Positions 8,004 to 16,282 of a DNA stretch of 64,000 nucleotides are shown in pieces. Made by a program: the position numbers and the translations under genes. The DNA lies in contig NZ_CAJYOJ010000074.1 in NCBI RefSeq assembly GCF_913776295.1, positions 1 to 64,000 of the forward strand. The letters run 5' to 3'. Under the pieces are notes generated by a model. That model was not told the DNA's origin. It ran no database searches and saw only the letters and a program-made list of their open reading frames with translations. Every line of letters starts with the position of its first letter. The stretch's first letter is position 1. The stretch is from an uncultured Pedobacter sp. (GTDB taxonomy: Bacteria; Bacteroidota; Bacteroidia; Sphingobacteriales; Sphingobacteriaceae).

Positions 8004-8102
8004 CAGCTACAGATTTAAGGCTTTCGCCTATTAACAAATGGATAGTAAATAAAACATTGACGTAGCCAAAAACATATACTATTTAAAAATCGTATAAATT
8101 GT

Positions 8103-8134
8103 TTAAACCTCACAACGTTTGTTATGAGGTTTAA
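8103..8134 (-). terminator. Hairpin after the mS38-like gene
   Basis: Perfect 10-bp stem TTAAACCTCA/TGAGGTTTAA around a 12-base loop, 23 bases beyond the stop. The following minus-strand sequence is A/T-rich but lacks a clean T-run, so this may be an attenuator or processing site between the small gene and rng. Confidence 0.45.
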
Positions 8135-8156
8135 CTGGCTTAATCAAAATAAGAAA

Positions 8157-8246
8157 CTATTTTTTCTTATGTCTGTTTTTTCTTAAACGTTTTTTACGTT
8201 TGTGGGTAGCCATTTTATGTCTCTTTCTTTTTTTACCGCTTGGCAT
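8157..8246 (-). CDS. 29-residue AURKAIP1/COX24 (mS38)-like basic protein
   Basis: Translation gives 29 residues beginning MPSGKKRKRHKMATHKRKKR, of which about 19 are Lys, Arg or His. This is the short bacterial form of the AURKAIP1/COX24 family; the eukaryotic relative is mitoribosomal protein mS38. In Bacteroidota it is a stand-alone tiny gene, probably a small-subunit ribosomal protein that binds rRNA through its basic helix. It sits between the TPR gene (37 bases) and rng. It is too short for routine gene finders, but the sequence is characteristic. Confidence 0.85.
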   Translation of the reverse strand: MPSGKKRKRHKMATHKRKKRLRKNRHKKK

Positions 8247-8282
8247 AGTTTTAAGTTTTAAATGTTTTTATTAATCTGTTAA

Positions 8283-9161
8283 TTAATTTTTATTCTTTAG
8301 TTCAGCCACCTTCTTATCAATGAAAGAAGATAAGGTTGGGTTAGCCGCTAATTTTTTGCTTGATAGGTAAGCATCAACTGCTTCTTTATTTCTGCCTAAA
8401 TTTTCTAAAGCTGTTCCTAAATAAAAATAGGCTTCAGGAGTTGGAGCTGTAGCAATTACCGTATTAAAACGGGGAATTGCCTTGTCAAACTGACCTGATT
8501 TTATCGAGAACAATCCTAAATTCATGTTTGCCTTTACATTTTTAGGTTCCTTAGCCACAACTTCCAGTAACATTGCAATGCCTTGCATTGGCGCACCCAG
8601 GCCGTTTACTATGGTTACACCTAAGCCTGTTTTAGCTTCAATGTTTGTAGAGTCCTTCTCTAATGCGTTTTTGTAAGACATGTTGGCTTTCTGCAATAAA
8701 GCAGGCTGCGCTAAGCTGTCTTGTGTGCTTTCAAAAGCCTTTATAAATTGATTTCCGGCGGCTAACCATGATTTTGTTGATGGTTCGCCTTCGGCTACAA
8801 CTTCTAAATACAGGGCAGAAGGTGTAATCTGTTCAACATCATCCCATTTCTGGGCTAATTGTTTGGCAAGTTCGATCTTTTCTGCTCCATGTGCGCCTTT
8901 ATAACTGTTTTCTAAAGCCGTAATATCTGTAGCCAAATTCTTGTTGATTACATTTTTTGCAGCAGTAGATGAAGTTTCGAGGTTTAATACCGATGTTGAT
9001 GAAGGAGAAGTTGCTCCGGCCATTGGGCCACTTGAAGGCATTTTCCCATTTTCTTCCGTTGGTTTAACTAAACCCTTAATGTCTCTCGTAAATAAGAATG
9101 CAACAAGCAATACAATCGCTCCAATAACAATGGTTTGTTTTGATCTGATGTTGCTACTCAT
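8283..9161 (-). CDS. Membrane-anchored TPR-repeat protein
   Basis: 292 residues. One N-terminal membrane segment (about residues 11-25, VIGAIVLLVAFLFT) is followed by a Ser/Ala/Thr-rich linker and, from about residue 105, helical TPR-type repeats; the clearest run is ALEKDSTNIEAKTGLG to the C-terminal YFYLGTALENLGRNKEAV. It probably acts as a periplasm-facing scaffold. It starts 10 bases after the HU-family gene on the same strand and is surely cotranscribed with it. The partner is unknown; the TPR assignment is firm, the role is not. Confidence 0.82.
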   Translation of the reverse strand: MSSNIRSKQTIVIGAIVLLVAFLFTRDIKGLVKPTEENGKMPSSGPMAGATSPSSTSVLNLETSSTAAKNVINKNLATDITALENSYKGAHGAEKIELAKQLAQKWDDVEQITPSALYLEVVAEGEPSTKSWLAAGNQFIKAFESTQDSLAQPALLQKANMSYKNALEKDSTNIEAKTGLGVTIVNGLGAPMQGIAMLLEVVAKEPKNVKANMNLGLFSIKSGQFDKAIPRFNTVIATAPTPEAYFYLGTALENLGRNKEAVDAYLSSKKLAANPTLSSFIDKKVAELKNKN

Positions 9162-9171
9162 ATCTTAAGAC

Positions 9172-9474
9172 TTAGGCTTCTACTTTAATTTTTTTTGAAT
9201 TACTTTTCACTTTATCAACAAATACTTTTGCTGGTTTAAAGCTCGGAACGAAGTGTTCAGGGATGATTATTGCAGTGTTTTTTGAGATATTTCTCGCGGT
9301 TTTTTGCGCTCTCTTTTTAACAACAAAGCTCCCGAAGCCTCTAACATATACATTTTCCCCGCCAATCATGCTGGTTTTGATAACCTTGAAAAATGCCTCA
9401 ACTGTTTCCTGTACATCAACCTTCTCAATTCCGGTTTTTGTTGATATTTCTGAAATAATATCTGCCTTAGTCAT
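9172..9474 (-). CDS. HU/IHF-family DNA-binding protein
   Basis: 100 residues. A nucleoid-associated architectural protein that bends DNA as a dimer. It opens MTKADIISEISTKTGI, the standard HU/IHF helix, has the GFGSFVVKKR turn into the DNA-binding arm and ends the fold with PSFKPAKVFVDKV. The arm reads ISKNTAIIIPEHF, so the tip proline is kept. A lysine-rich tail extends a few residues beyond typical HU. A full -7 box (TACTTTTG) lies about 55 bases upstream. It heads the minus-strand unit leading to rng. Confidence 0.93.
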   Translation of the reverse strand: MTKADIISEISTKTGIEKVDVQETVEAFFKVIKTSMIGGENVYVRGFGSFVVKKRAQKTARNISKNTAIIIPEHFVPSFKPAKVFVDKVKSNSKKIKVEA

Positions 9475-9528
9475 ATTTTATTATTTATTATATTATTATG
9501 TTTTAATATTACTGCTGTTTTGGGGTTG

Positions 9529-9536
9529 CAAAAGTA
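9529..9536 (-). promoter_or_regulatory. -7 box of the HU-TPR unit
   Basis: Minus-strand TACTTTTG matches TAnnTTTG fully, 55 bases before the HU ATG. The leader would be about 50 bases of very A/T-rich RNA. Confidence 0.65.
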
Positions 9537-9644
9537 TTGCTTTTTAATGAGATAGGGAAATAAAAGATGATTTTTTTATCGCCACACTTATCAGGCTATT
9601 GCAAGTTTTTTTTTAATTGGATAAATAGACCGTAATTTGCATTA

Positions 9645-10706
9645 ATGACATTTCAAAATGAACTCATCCATTGGTACCGGCTCAATAAAAGAGATTTGCC
9701 TTGGAGGCACACCAATGACGCCTATACCATCTGGTTGTCAGAGGTTATATTGCAACAAACCAGGGTAGAGCAGGGACTTCCGTACTTCAATCGCTTTCTT
9801 GAAAATTTTCCTACAGTTGCAGATTTCGCAAGTGCTACCGAAACCAGGGTTTTAAAGCTTTGGCAAGGCCTTGGTTATTATTCGAGAGGAAGAAATATGC
9901 ACGCAACCGCTCAGACTGTGGTGAAAGATTACGACGGAATCTTCCCAAATCTGCATGATGAGCTTATAAAATTAAAAGGAATAGGTGAATATACTGCTGC
10001 TGCAATCTCGTCGTTTTCATCAGGAGAAGCCCGGGCGGTAGTGGATGGAAATGTATTCAGGGTACTCTCCCGGTTTTATGGTTTGGCTACCCCGATAAAT
10101 AGCCCTGCCGGTAAAAAAGAATTTTATGCACTAGCAAACGATTTGCTTTATAAAGAAGACCCTGCCCTGTATAATCAAGCTATCATGGAGTTTGGCGCCA
10201 TGCAGTGCAAGCCAAAATCGCCTGATTGCGGCATTTGTCCGCTCCGGCAGGATTGTTATGCTTTTAACCACGGCCAGGTAAATGCACTGCCTGTTAAAAT
10301 CCGTAAGGCCGAACAAAAACATCGGTATATCAATTACTTTATTTGTTTGGAAGATGAACAAGTATTGGTTAGGGAAAGGCAGGCGGGGGATATATGGCAG
10401 CATTTATATGATTTCCCAAGTATAGAAACGACTGAAAAATATGATTGGAGCAATTCATTATTTGTTGATCAGGTGAAATCTGTATTTGGAGATCATGCCG
10501 AATTTAGTTTTATAAGCGCTAAAAAGCATATTTTAACTCACCAAATAATCCATTTACAATTTTTTGTATTAAAAAATTATATATTTAACTTTAATAAACA
10601 AAAGGAACTTAATTGGGTTTCATTAATTAAATTAGATGATTTGCCGCAGCCAAAAGTAATTCATGATTTTGTTCAGGAATACTTTTATCAGGGTAAAATG
10701 GAATAA
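9645..10706 (+). CDS. mutY: A/G-specific adenine glycosylase
   Basis: 353 residues. It removes adenine mispaired with 8-oxoguanine. The N-terminal catalytic Glu is in SEVILQQTRV (about residues 29-38). The helix-hairpin-helix is LKGIGEYTAAAI and the catalytic Asp is in VVDGNVFRVLSR. The [4Fe-4S] cluster ligands follow C-x6-C-x2-C-x5-C (CKPKSPDCGICPLRQDC). The C-terminal 120 residues form the NUDIX-like 8-oxoG recognition domain. The gene is divergent from the HU unit, with a TAATTTG box close to the start, and is followed by ssb. Confidence 0.95.
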   Translation: MTFQNELIHWYRLNKRDLPWRHTNDAYTIWLSEVILQQTRVEQGLPYFNRFLENFPTVADFASATETRVLKLWQGLGYYSRGRNMHATAQTVVKDYDGIFPNLHDELIKLKGIGEYTAAAISSFSSGEARAVVDGNVFRVLSRFYGLATPINSPAGKKEFYALANDLLYKEDPALYNQAIMEFGAMQCKPKSPDCGICPLRQDCYAFNHGQVNALPVKIRKAEQKHRYINYFICLEDEQVLVRERQAGDIWQHLYDFPSIETTEKYDWSNSLFVDQVKSVFGDHAEFSFISAKKHILTHQIIHLQFFVLKNYIFNFNKQKELNWVSLIKLDDLPQPKVIHDFVQEYFYQGKME

Positions 10707-10759
10707 CTAACCGTCTTATCTGATGCATTTGCAAAAGAAACAACTAACCAAAAATATTT

Positions 10760-11197
10760 ATGTCTGGGATTAACAAAGTTATTTTAGTAGGCCACTTAGG
10801 CAAAGACCCTGAAGTGCGGCATTTAGACGGTGGCGTAACGGTAGCCAGCTTTCCATTAGCTACATCGGAAACATACAACAAGGACGGCAAGAGAGTGGAG
10901 CAAACAGAGTGGCACAATATTGTGTTATGGCGCGGATTGGCCGAAGTTGCTTCCAAATACCTGCAAAAAGGAAAACTGGTTTATATAGAAGGCAAACTAA
11001 GAACAAGATCCTTTGAAGATAAAGAAAAGGTTAAAAAATACGTCACCGAAATTGTAGCCGAAAACTTTACCATGTTGGGCAGGAAAAGCGATTTTGAGCA
11101 AGGTACGGCAACACCTACTCATCAAAATACTGAGACTAAAATTGATGATGAATTTACAATTGGCCCGTCAGATGAAAATGGTGATCTTCCGTTTTAA
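10760..11197 (+). CDS. ssb: Single-stranded DNA-binding protein
   Basis: 145 residues: an OB-fold domain (about 1-105, with GKDPEVRHLDGG, TEWHNIVLWRGLAE and KYLQKGKLVYIEGKLRTRS), a short linker and the acidic tail ending GDLPF that binds replication and repair partners. It coats ssDNA as a tetramer. It follows mutY by 53 bases and is probably cotranscribed with it; a strong terminator lies about 20 bases after the stop. The central linker is shorter than in E. coli SSB, as is usual in this phylum. Confidence 0.95.
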   Translation: MSGINKVILVGHLGKDPEVRHLDGGVTVASFPLATSETYNKDGKRVEQTEWHNIVLWRGLAEVASKYLQKGKLVYIEGKLRTRSFEDKEKVKKYVTEIVAENFTMLGRKSDFEQGTATPTHQNTETKIDDEFTIGPSDENGDLPF

Positions 11198-11216
11198 TTA
11201 AAATTTAAAGTATTTG

Positions 11217-11248
11217 AAAAAGCTACCTGATGAGAGGTGGCTTTTTTT
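11217..11248 (+). terminator. Terminator of mutY-ssb
   Basis: AAAGCTACCT pairs with AGGTGGCTTT (one G-U pair) and is followed by a run of T residues. Confidence 0.87.
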
Positions 11249-11273
11249 ATGCGCTTATTTTTTGAATTTAAAC

Positions 11274-11305
11274 AAAAAACTCCTGCCGGTACGAGGCAGG
11301 AGTTT
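11274..11305 (-). terminator. Terminator of the DUF4270 gene
   Basis: Perfect 11-bp stem AAACTCCTGCC/GGCAGGAGTTT with a seven-base loop. On the minus strand it runs into TTTTTTG. It lies 22 bases past the stop codon, back to back with the ssb terminator. Confidence 0.88.
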
Positions 11306-11326
11306 CTGATGATTTAACTGAAAGTC

Positions 11327-12760
11327 TTAATTAATCTTTGTATAATAAATATTTAGCTTGATCTTATTTGTAGTGCTGTTGCTGGCGCCAATAATTGATC
11401 TTTCAGCAGAAGTAGCGCTGGGAACGATCTGGAAATCCGTGTAAGACGTAGGCGCCAGGAATGTGCCATAATCTTCCATGTTTTTATCAATCAGGCTTTG
11501 CACATAACTTGTTACAATAAAGATGTACCGTTTTTTTAACGAATCGAAATAACCGCCGAAGAGTGCTGCACCACCAGAGGTACTACCAGAAAATGTGGTA
11601 TAATCAGGTATGTTTGCAGGTTGTTGGGCAATATCCCAACGATATAAGGAAAGACGTTGGGCGGCATTAAAAGGATATGCAGGAGTACTCTCACCAATCT
11701 CTACCACTAATTCTGCCTTATTGATAATTGCTTTCCCGTAAGTACTGGTAAAGTTTGTCAACTGAGGGAACTTTAACTTAGTTTTTACACCTGCTAAGCC
11801 TTGTAAATAAGTTACATTATATTGTTGGGTTGGATCAGTTGGCGTTGGGACAGCAATTTGTTTCTCTATTTCTGTGCCTGTATAATCGTGTTTAATATTG
11901 GCAGCTATACCCGAAATAAAAGAACCACCACTACCGTTTGAAACGAGTTTTCCAATAGGGAAATTTACAGTGGCAGTATCTATGCCATTGGAAGTATTTG
12001 TTTTTTTCCAAACAAGTTGCAGGTAAGAATCGGTTCCTGAAAAGTTAAAGAAGACAATGCCGCCAACACCTGTAGAAGACGTTTTATTAACCTGTGCGTA
12101 CAAACCTTTAAACGATTCAATAAACTTGCTATCTGTCGCAGTTCCAGCAGTACCCTGGTTAAGTATGGCATTTTGTATAAATGCTTTGTTTAAAGGTATC
12201 CTGATCTGCGCGGGTACAGTTTTTAAAGTATCTGCTTTGCCGGTAACAATATCATATACCTTTTGCTTGGTATTTGGAGCCAGTTTGCCGGTAAAATTCC
12301 CTAATAAAGTATTATTGATAGCCTGAACATCCGAACTTTTATAAGTGGTTACTTTATTGGCCAGTTGGAATACATCTATACTGTATTTAGAATTGGTAGT
12401 ATCACCGTAAAACTTGGTTACCTTGCTGGATTCATCGAACTTTAGTACCAGTACAGCTGAATCTAATACTGGAGAGGTACCGAAATCAGTGTTAACAACC
12501 GGATAAACGGTCATCGCTATACCAGCTTCTGTTTTACCAAAAACGGGATCAGTCATGTACCCTAAGGGATAGCGGTTCAATCCTGAAGTATTTGCTGCAG
12601 TTTCACGCACCAATTGTGTAGTAACGGGCGATACCACTAAAGTTCCGGTAATGGCCGTATTAGGGTCAACATCTAAACCCACACCATCGGGGTTTTTGCA
12701 TGATGCAAAAAGAAAAAGACCTATCAACAGGGTTAATAAGTCTTGTTTTATAAATTTCAT
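11327..12760 (-). CDS. DUF4270-family lipoprotein
   Basis: 477 residues with a lipoprotein signal (hydrophobic 8-19, lipobox FASC, Cys 21). The mature part begins DGVGLDVDPNTA and continues with the TQLVRE...LGYMTDPVFGKTEAGIAM segment that marks DUF4270, a Bacteroidota family of outer-membrane lipoproteins. The function is unknown. The many Thr/Asn/Gly beta-strand stretches suggest an extracellular or periplasmic beta fold. It lies 21 bases after the GT5-like gene on the same strand; that pairing suggests a link to polysaccharide handling, but this is only inference. Confidence 0.82.
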   Translation of the reverse strand: MKFIKQDLLTLLIGLFLFASCKNPDGVGLDVDPNTAITGTLVVSPVTTQLVRETAANTSGLNRYPLGYMTDPVFGKTEAGIAMTVYPVVNTDFGTSPVLDSAVLVLKFDESSKVTKFYGDTTNSKYSIDVFQLANKVTTYKSSDVQAINNTLLGNFTGKLAPNTKQKVYDIVTGKADTLKTVPAQIRIPLNKAFIQNAILNQGTAGTATDSKFIESFKGLYAQVNKTSSTGVGGIVFFNFSGTDSYLQLVWKKTNTSNGIDTATVNFPIGKLVSNGSGGSFISGIAANIKHDYTGTEIEKQIAVPTPTDPTQQYNVTYLQGLAGVKTKLKFPQLTNFTSTYGKAIINKAELVVEIGESTPAYPFNAAQRLSLYRWDIAQQPANIPDYTTFSGSTSGGAALFGGYFDSLKKRYIFIVTSYVQSLIDKNMEDYGTFLAPTSYTDFQIVPSATSAERSIIGASNSTTNKIKLNIYYTKIN

Positions 12761-12781
12761 ATTTAAAATAATAATACCTGA

Positions 12782-13612
12782 TTAAGCTACAGAAACCAAT
12801 TCATCATTTGAAATTTCTTCATAAAAACTATAGAAGTTTTCAAAATTCTCGGTTAAGTTAAAAGCTAATGTTGGCTTATTAGAATCTTTAACAAATTTTA
12901 ACACATCTTTGCTTAGGTTTTCATCTCCTAAAACCACTGCATCTGAGTGGGTTATGGCGCCGATATGCATGCTGTCGCAATCAGATGGTAAAAATGCTTT
13001 AGTGTCATCTTCCGTCATATTGGCCATTACGGCCTTGGTAGCAAAATTGGCATCCAATTTCTCTGTAAAGCCATCCTCATAAACAGAATACACCACTTTG
13101 GAATTCTTAAAGGTAGGGTCGTTTTTATAAGTAGTTTTAATGTAAGCAGGAACCAAAGCGCTCATCCAGCCATGGCAGTGAACAATATCTGGTGCCCAGC
13201 CCAATTTTTTAACCGTTTCTAATGCGCCTTTGCAGAAGAAAATGGTACGTTCGTCGTTATCATCGAAAAATTTTCCGCTGGCATCTCTGAATACCTGCTT
13301 GCGTTGGAAATATTCTTCATTGTCTAAGAAATAAACCTGCATGCGTGCAGCTGGGATGGAGGCTACTTTAATGATTAAAGGGTTATCATTGTCGTCAATA
13401 ATGATGTTCATTCCCGATAAGCGTATTACTTCATGTAAACGATTTCTTCTTTCGTTGATATTGCCGAATTTTGGCATCAAGATGCGGATTTCGAATCCTT
13501 TTTCTTGCATAGCCTGCGGCAATTGGCGCGTAATTTCAGAAATTTTAGTAAGCTCGAGGAAAGGCGACATCTCGTGTGTAACAATCAGCAGCTTCGTTTT
13601 TGCCATCTCCAT
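12782..13612 (-). CDS. GT5 glycogen/starch synthase N-domain only protein
   Basis: 276 residues matching only the N-terminal Rossmann domain of glycogen/starch synthases (usual enzymes are about 470-500 residues). IVTHEMSPF and PDIVHCHGWMSALVP are diagnostic. The ADP-glucose-binding K-x-G-G loop is replaced by K23-I-S-E, and the entire C-terminal GT-B half, with its catalytic glutamates, is missing. There is no adjacent frame that could supply it. It is therefore unlikely to be a synthase alone and may be a regulatory or binding protein. Starts are possible at 13612 or, two codons later, 13606. Confidence 0.8.
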   Translation of the reverse strand: MEMAKTKLLIVTHEMSPFLELTKISEITRQLPQAMQEKGFEIRILMPKFGNINERRNRLHEVIRLSGMNIIIDDNDNPLIIKVASIPAARMQVYFLDNEEYFQRKQVFRDASGKFFDDNDERTIFFCKGALETVKKLGWAPDIVHCHGWMSALVPAYIKTTYKNDPTFKNSKVVYSVYEDGFTEKLDANFATKAVMANMTEDDTKAFLPSDCDSMHIGAITHSDAVVLGDENLSKDVLKFVKDSNKPTLAFNLTENFENFYSFYEEISNDELVSVA

Positions 13613-13756
13613 ATTTTAAGAAAATATTAAGTTAAATAAAAGATAATGAGCTGCAAAGGTAAGCATAATAATACTATTTATCAATATAGCAAGCATTTGT
13701 TTGGTTTCATTTAGATTAATTTACACCTTTACGGCTTTAATTTAGATTGTCCAAAA

Positions 13757-14602
13757 TTGGAAATATTTAAAACCAAAGCAGCGCTTAAGGCTTTTTTGCA
13801 GCCGTTAAAGGCATCAGCTAAAAAAATAGCCTTGGTGCCTACCATGGGTGCCCTGCACAATGGCCACATCTCATTGATCAAACTGGCCCAGCAACATGCA
13901 GAGATCATTATCTGCAGTATTTTTGTAAATCCTACGCAGTTTACCGATCCTAAAGATCTGGAAAAATATCCACGCCCCATCGAACATGATCTGGCCATGC
14001 TGTCTGATGCCGGCTGTAATGCCGTGTTTATGCCCGATGTTGAAGAAATGTACCCAACTGGTGCAGATGAGGCCTGGCATATTGATTTAGGTAAAGCTGA
14101 GTTTCTGTTGGAAGGTGAGTTTAGGAAAGGCCATTATCAGGGCGTAACGCAGATTGTAAAAAAGCTGTTTGATGCTGTAGAGCCTGATGTGGCCATGTTC
14201 GGACAAAAAGATTTCCAGCAGGTATTGATGATCAGAAATATGCTGGCCTATTTTGAATTGCCCATCACCATTATAACCTGCCCCATTATCCGCGAAGAGG
14301 ATGGTTTAGCCATGAGTAGCCGGAATATCCATTTATCTGCTGCAGACCGTAAACACTCATTGGTATTAAGCAGATCGTTGCAGTTTGTAATCGATCATTT
14401 TAATGATTACTCGCTGTCAGAATTAGAAAGTAAAGCTAAAGCATTTTACCATGATATCGATGGAGTTGAACTTGATTATTTTACCATTGCCAATGGGAAT
14501 ACACTGGAACCAGCCAAATCAAAAGAGGAAGATAACTTAGTTGTCCTGGTAGCTGCGAAAGTGGGCTCAACAAGATTAATCGATAATATGATTATAAAGT
14601 GA
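13757..14602 (+). CDS. panC: Pantoate-beta-alanine ligase
   Basis: 281 residues. It condenses pantoate and beta-alanine with ATP to pantothenate, the vitamin B5 precursor of CoA. PTMGALHNGHISL holds the HxGH nucleotide motif, FVNPTQF lines the pantoate site, FGQKDFQQ contacts ATP, and MSSRN is the KMSKS-like signature. The start is a TTG giving MEIFKTKAALKAF, which fits the family N-terminus; no ATG is available. It is divergent from the GT5-like gene and is followed, after about 160 bases, by panD, which makes the beta-alanine it uses. Confidence 0.94.
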   Translation: MEIFKTKAALKAFLQPLKASAKKIALVPTMGALHNGHISLIKLAQQHAEIIICSIFVNPTQFTDPKDLEKYPRPIEHDLAMLSDAGCNAVFMPDVEEMYPTGADEAWHIDLGKAEFLLEGEFRKGHYQGVTQIVKKLFDAVEPDVAMFGQKDFQQVLMIRNMLAYFELPITIITCPIIREEDGLAMSSRNIHLSAADRKHSLVLSRSLQFVIDHFNDYSLSELESKAKAFYHDIDGVELDYFTIANGNTLEPAKSKEEDNLVVLVAAKVGSTRLIDNMIIK

Positions 14603-14749
14603 CGTAAAATGGTAGAAGTAAGATGGCTGATGTATACTCTTAGTTTTATGGATCTTGTTACGTGCTGCCAAACATCAGTTCTTGAGTCATGAACCATCAT
14701 CCATTTCCCATATTACATCATCCATTGTTTAAAACTCCGAACTGATTAC

Positions 14750-14757
14750 TAACTTTG
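14750..14757 (+). promoter_or_regulatory. -7 box of panD, predicting a leaderless mRNA
   Basis: TAACTTTG matches TAnnTTTG fully and ends only four bases before the panD ATG at 14762. Transcription would start at or next to the start codon. The ATG is fixed by family alignment, because the Gly-Ser processing site falls exactly at 24-25. Confidence 0.62.
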
Positions 14758-14761
14758 CCAA

Positions 14762-15112
14762 ATGGTTATTACAATATTAAAATCGAAAATACACCGTGTT
14801 AGGGTAACACAAGCCGAATTGAATTATGTAGGCAGTATTACGATAGACGAGGATTTGATGGACGCGGCTAACATTATTGCTAATGAAAAAGTGCAGATTG
14901 TAAATAATAACAATGGTGCGCGTTTCGAAACTTACGTGATTAAAGGTGAGCGCGGAACAGGAACCATTTGCTTAAATGGCGCCACAGCACGTTTGGCTCA
15001 ACTAGGTGATGTGCTCATCATCATGTCATACGGCTCATTGCCGATAGATGAGGCCAAAAAATATAATCCAATACTGGTTTTTCCTGACGATAACAACCAT
15101 TTGCTAAAATAA
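14762..15112 (+). CDS. panD: Aspartate 1-decarboxylase
   Basis: 116 residues, the usual proenzyme size. It decarboxylates L-aspartate to beta-alanine for PanC. The proenzyme self-cleaves between Gly24 and Ser25 in NYVGSIT, turning Ser25 into the pyruvoyl group. LKSKIHRVRVTQAELNY before it and GERGTGTICLNGA after it are family blocks. It has its own promoter although panC lies upstream. The four-base gap to the next gene suggests that the flippase-like gene is read from the same message. Confidence 0.95.
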   Translation: MVITILKSKIHRVRVTQAELNYVGSITIDEDLMDAANIIANEKVQIVNNNNGARFETYVIKGERGTGTICLNGATARLAQLGDVLIIMSYGSLPIDEAKKYNPILVFPDDNNHLLK

Positions 15113-15116
15113 CCTT

Positions 15117-16097
15117 GTGACATTCGACCTCAAAACAGCGCTAAAATTTATCATCCTGTTTTTAATTGGGATAGGCGTCTTGTTTTTAGCTTTTCGGGGT
15201 CAGGATTTAGAAACGATTGGGGAGGAAATAAAAACGGCTAATTATTTTTGGGTCGTTATTTCTGCCATCTCTGTTTTAATTGCACATATATTGCGGGCTT
15301 TACGCTGGCAGATGTTATATCAATCTATCCATTATAAGGTAAGCTTTTGGCATGCGTACCATGCTGTAATGATTGGTTATCTGGCCAATCTTGCTTTGCC
15401 ACGCTTCGGTGAAATTGGTCGCTGCTCGGTTGTTCATAGAGCCGCAAAAGTGCCGATGTTTGCTTCCATCGGAACCGTTATTACGGAGCGGTTATTTGAT
15501 GTGGTAATGCTTTTTCTGACCAGCTTGGCCATGCTCATTTTTCAATATGATATCGTTTCCGGTTTTCTTTATCAAACCATATATCTTAACCTGGCTAAAA
15601 AATTAGATAGTTTCAATTATTGGTGGTTAATTGTTTTATGTGTCGTTATATTTCTGCTCGGTGCTATTGCGGTTTATTTTCTCAGGCAAAAATTCAGTAA
15701 AAAATTCCTGCGCATCTTTGTAAATCTGCGTCAGGGCTTTGGCTCGTATAACAAGCTAAAACAAAAAGGTTTGTTCCTGACCTACACATTGGGTATTTGG
15801 TTTTTCTACCAGCTTTCCATGTACTTTGCATTTTCTTCCATTCAAGCTACTTCCGGGTTAAATCTGAATGCTGCATTCACGGCGATTGTTTTTTCAGGCT
15901 TTGCTATGGCGGCGCCTGTTCAGGGCGGTATTGGTGTTTTTCATTGGATGGTTGCCCAGTCATTAGTATTGTATGGAATATCTTTCAAAGATGGCTTAGC
16001 CTATTCAACCATTATTCATTCCTCGCAGTTTTTGCTGATCCTGGTGTTAGGAAGTTTAAGTTTGTTCTTCATTTTAACTAAAAAGGAAGCTAAATAG
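15117..16097 (+). CDS. LPG synthase TM/flippase-like membrane protein
   Basis: 326 residues with about eight hydrophobic segments, matching the membrane half of lysylphosphatidylglycerol synthases (UPF0104/LPG_synthase_TM). The conserved LRALRWQ lies after the second segment, with ANLALPRFGEIGRCSV and a C-terminal APVQGGIGVFHW. There is no C-terminal aminoacyl transferase domain, so this is a flippase-like protein, not a full MprF. The start is GTG, four bases after panD. The substrate is unknown; a lipid or lipid-linked compound at the inner membrane is likely. Confidence 0.82.
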   Translation: MTFDLKTALKFIILFLIGIGVLFLAFRGQDLETIGEEIKTANYFWVVISAISVLIAHILRALRWQMLYQSIHYKVSFWHAYHAVMIGYLANLALPRFGEIGRCSVVHRAAKVPMFASIGTVITERLFDVVMLFLTSLAMLIFQYDIVSGFLYQTIYLNLAKKLDSFNYWWLIVLCVVIFLLGAIAVYFLRQKFSKKFLRIFVNLRQGFGSYNKLKQKGLFLTYTLGIWFFYQLSMYFAFSSIQATSGLNLNAAFTAIVFSGFAMAAPVQGGIGVFHWMVAQSLVLYGISFKDGLAYSTIIHSSQFLLILVLGSLSLFFILTKKEAK

Positions 16098-16246
16098 TTC
16101 TTTTTATATTGATGCCGGGTTTACCGGAACCAATTCATTTCAGGATCTTCAATGGTAAATGCGTGTTGAAATAATTTCAGCATGGGGGTAAGCCGTATCA
16201 TAAAAATAAATTGCTATGCAGCCATAGTAATTTCGATCAGAAATAC

Positions 16247-16254
16247 TACATTTG
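16247..16254 (+). promoter_or_regulatory. -7 box of the acyl-CoA dehydrogenase gene
   Basis: TACATTTG matches TAnnTTTG fully, 28 bases before the ATG. No good -33 was found. Confidence 0.6.
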
Positions 16255-16282
16255 ATTTACCAACCTTTTATACATAAATGTT

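Noticed and set aside
12782..13612. GT5 gene considered as truncated by a frameshift
   Set aside because: The downstream sequence holds the DUF4270 gene at once and no C-terminal synthase motifs in any frame; the short form looks original.
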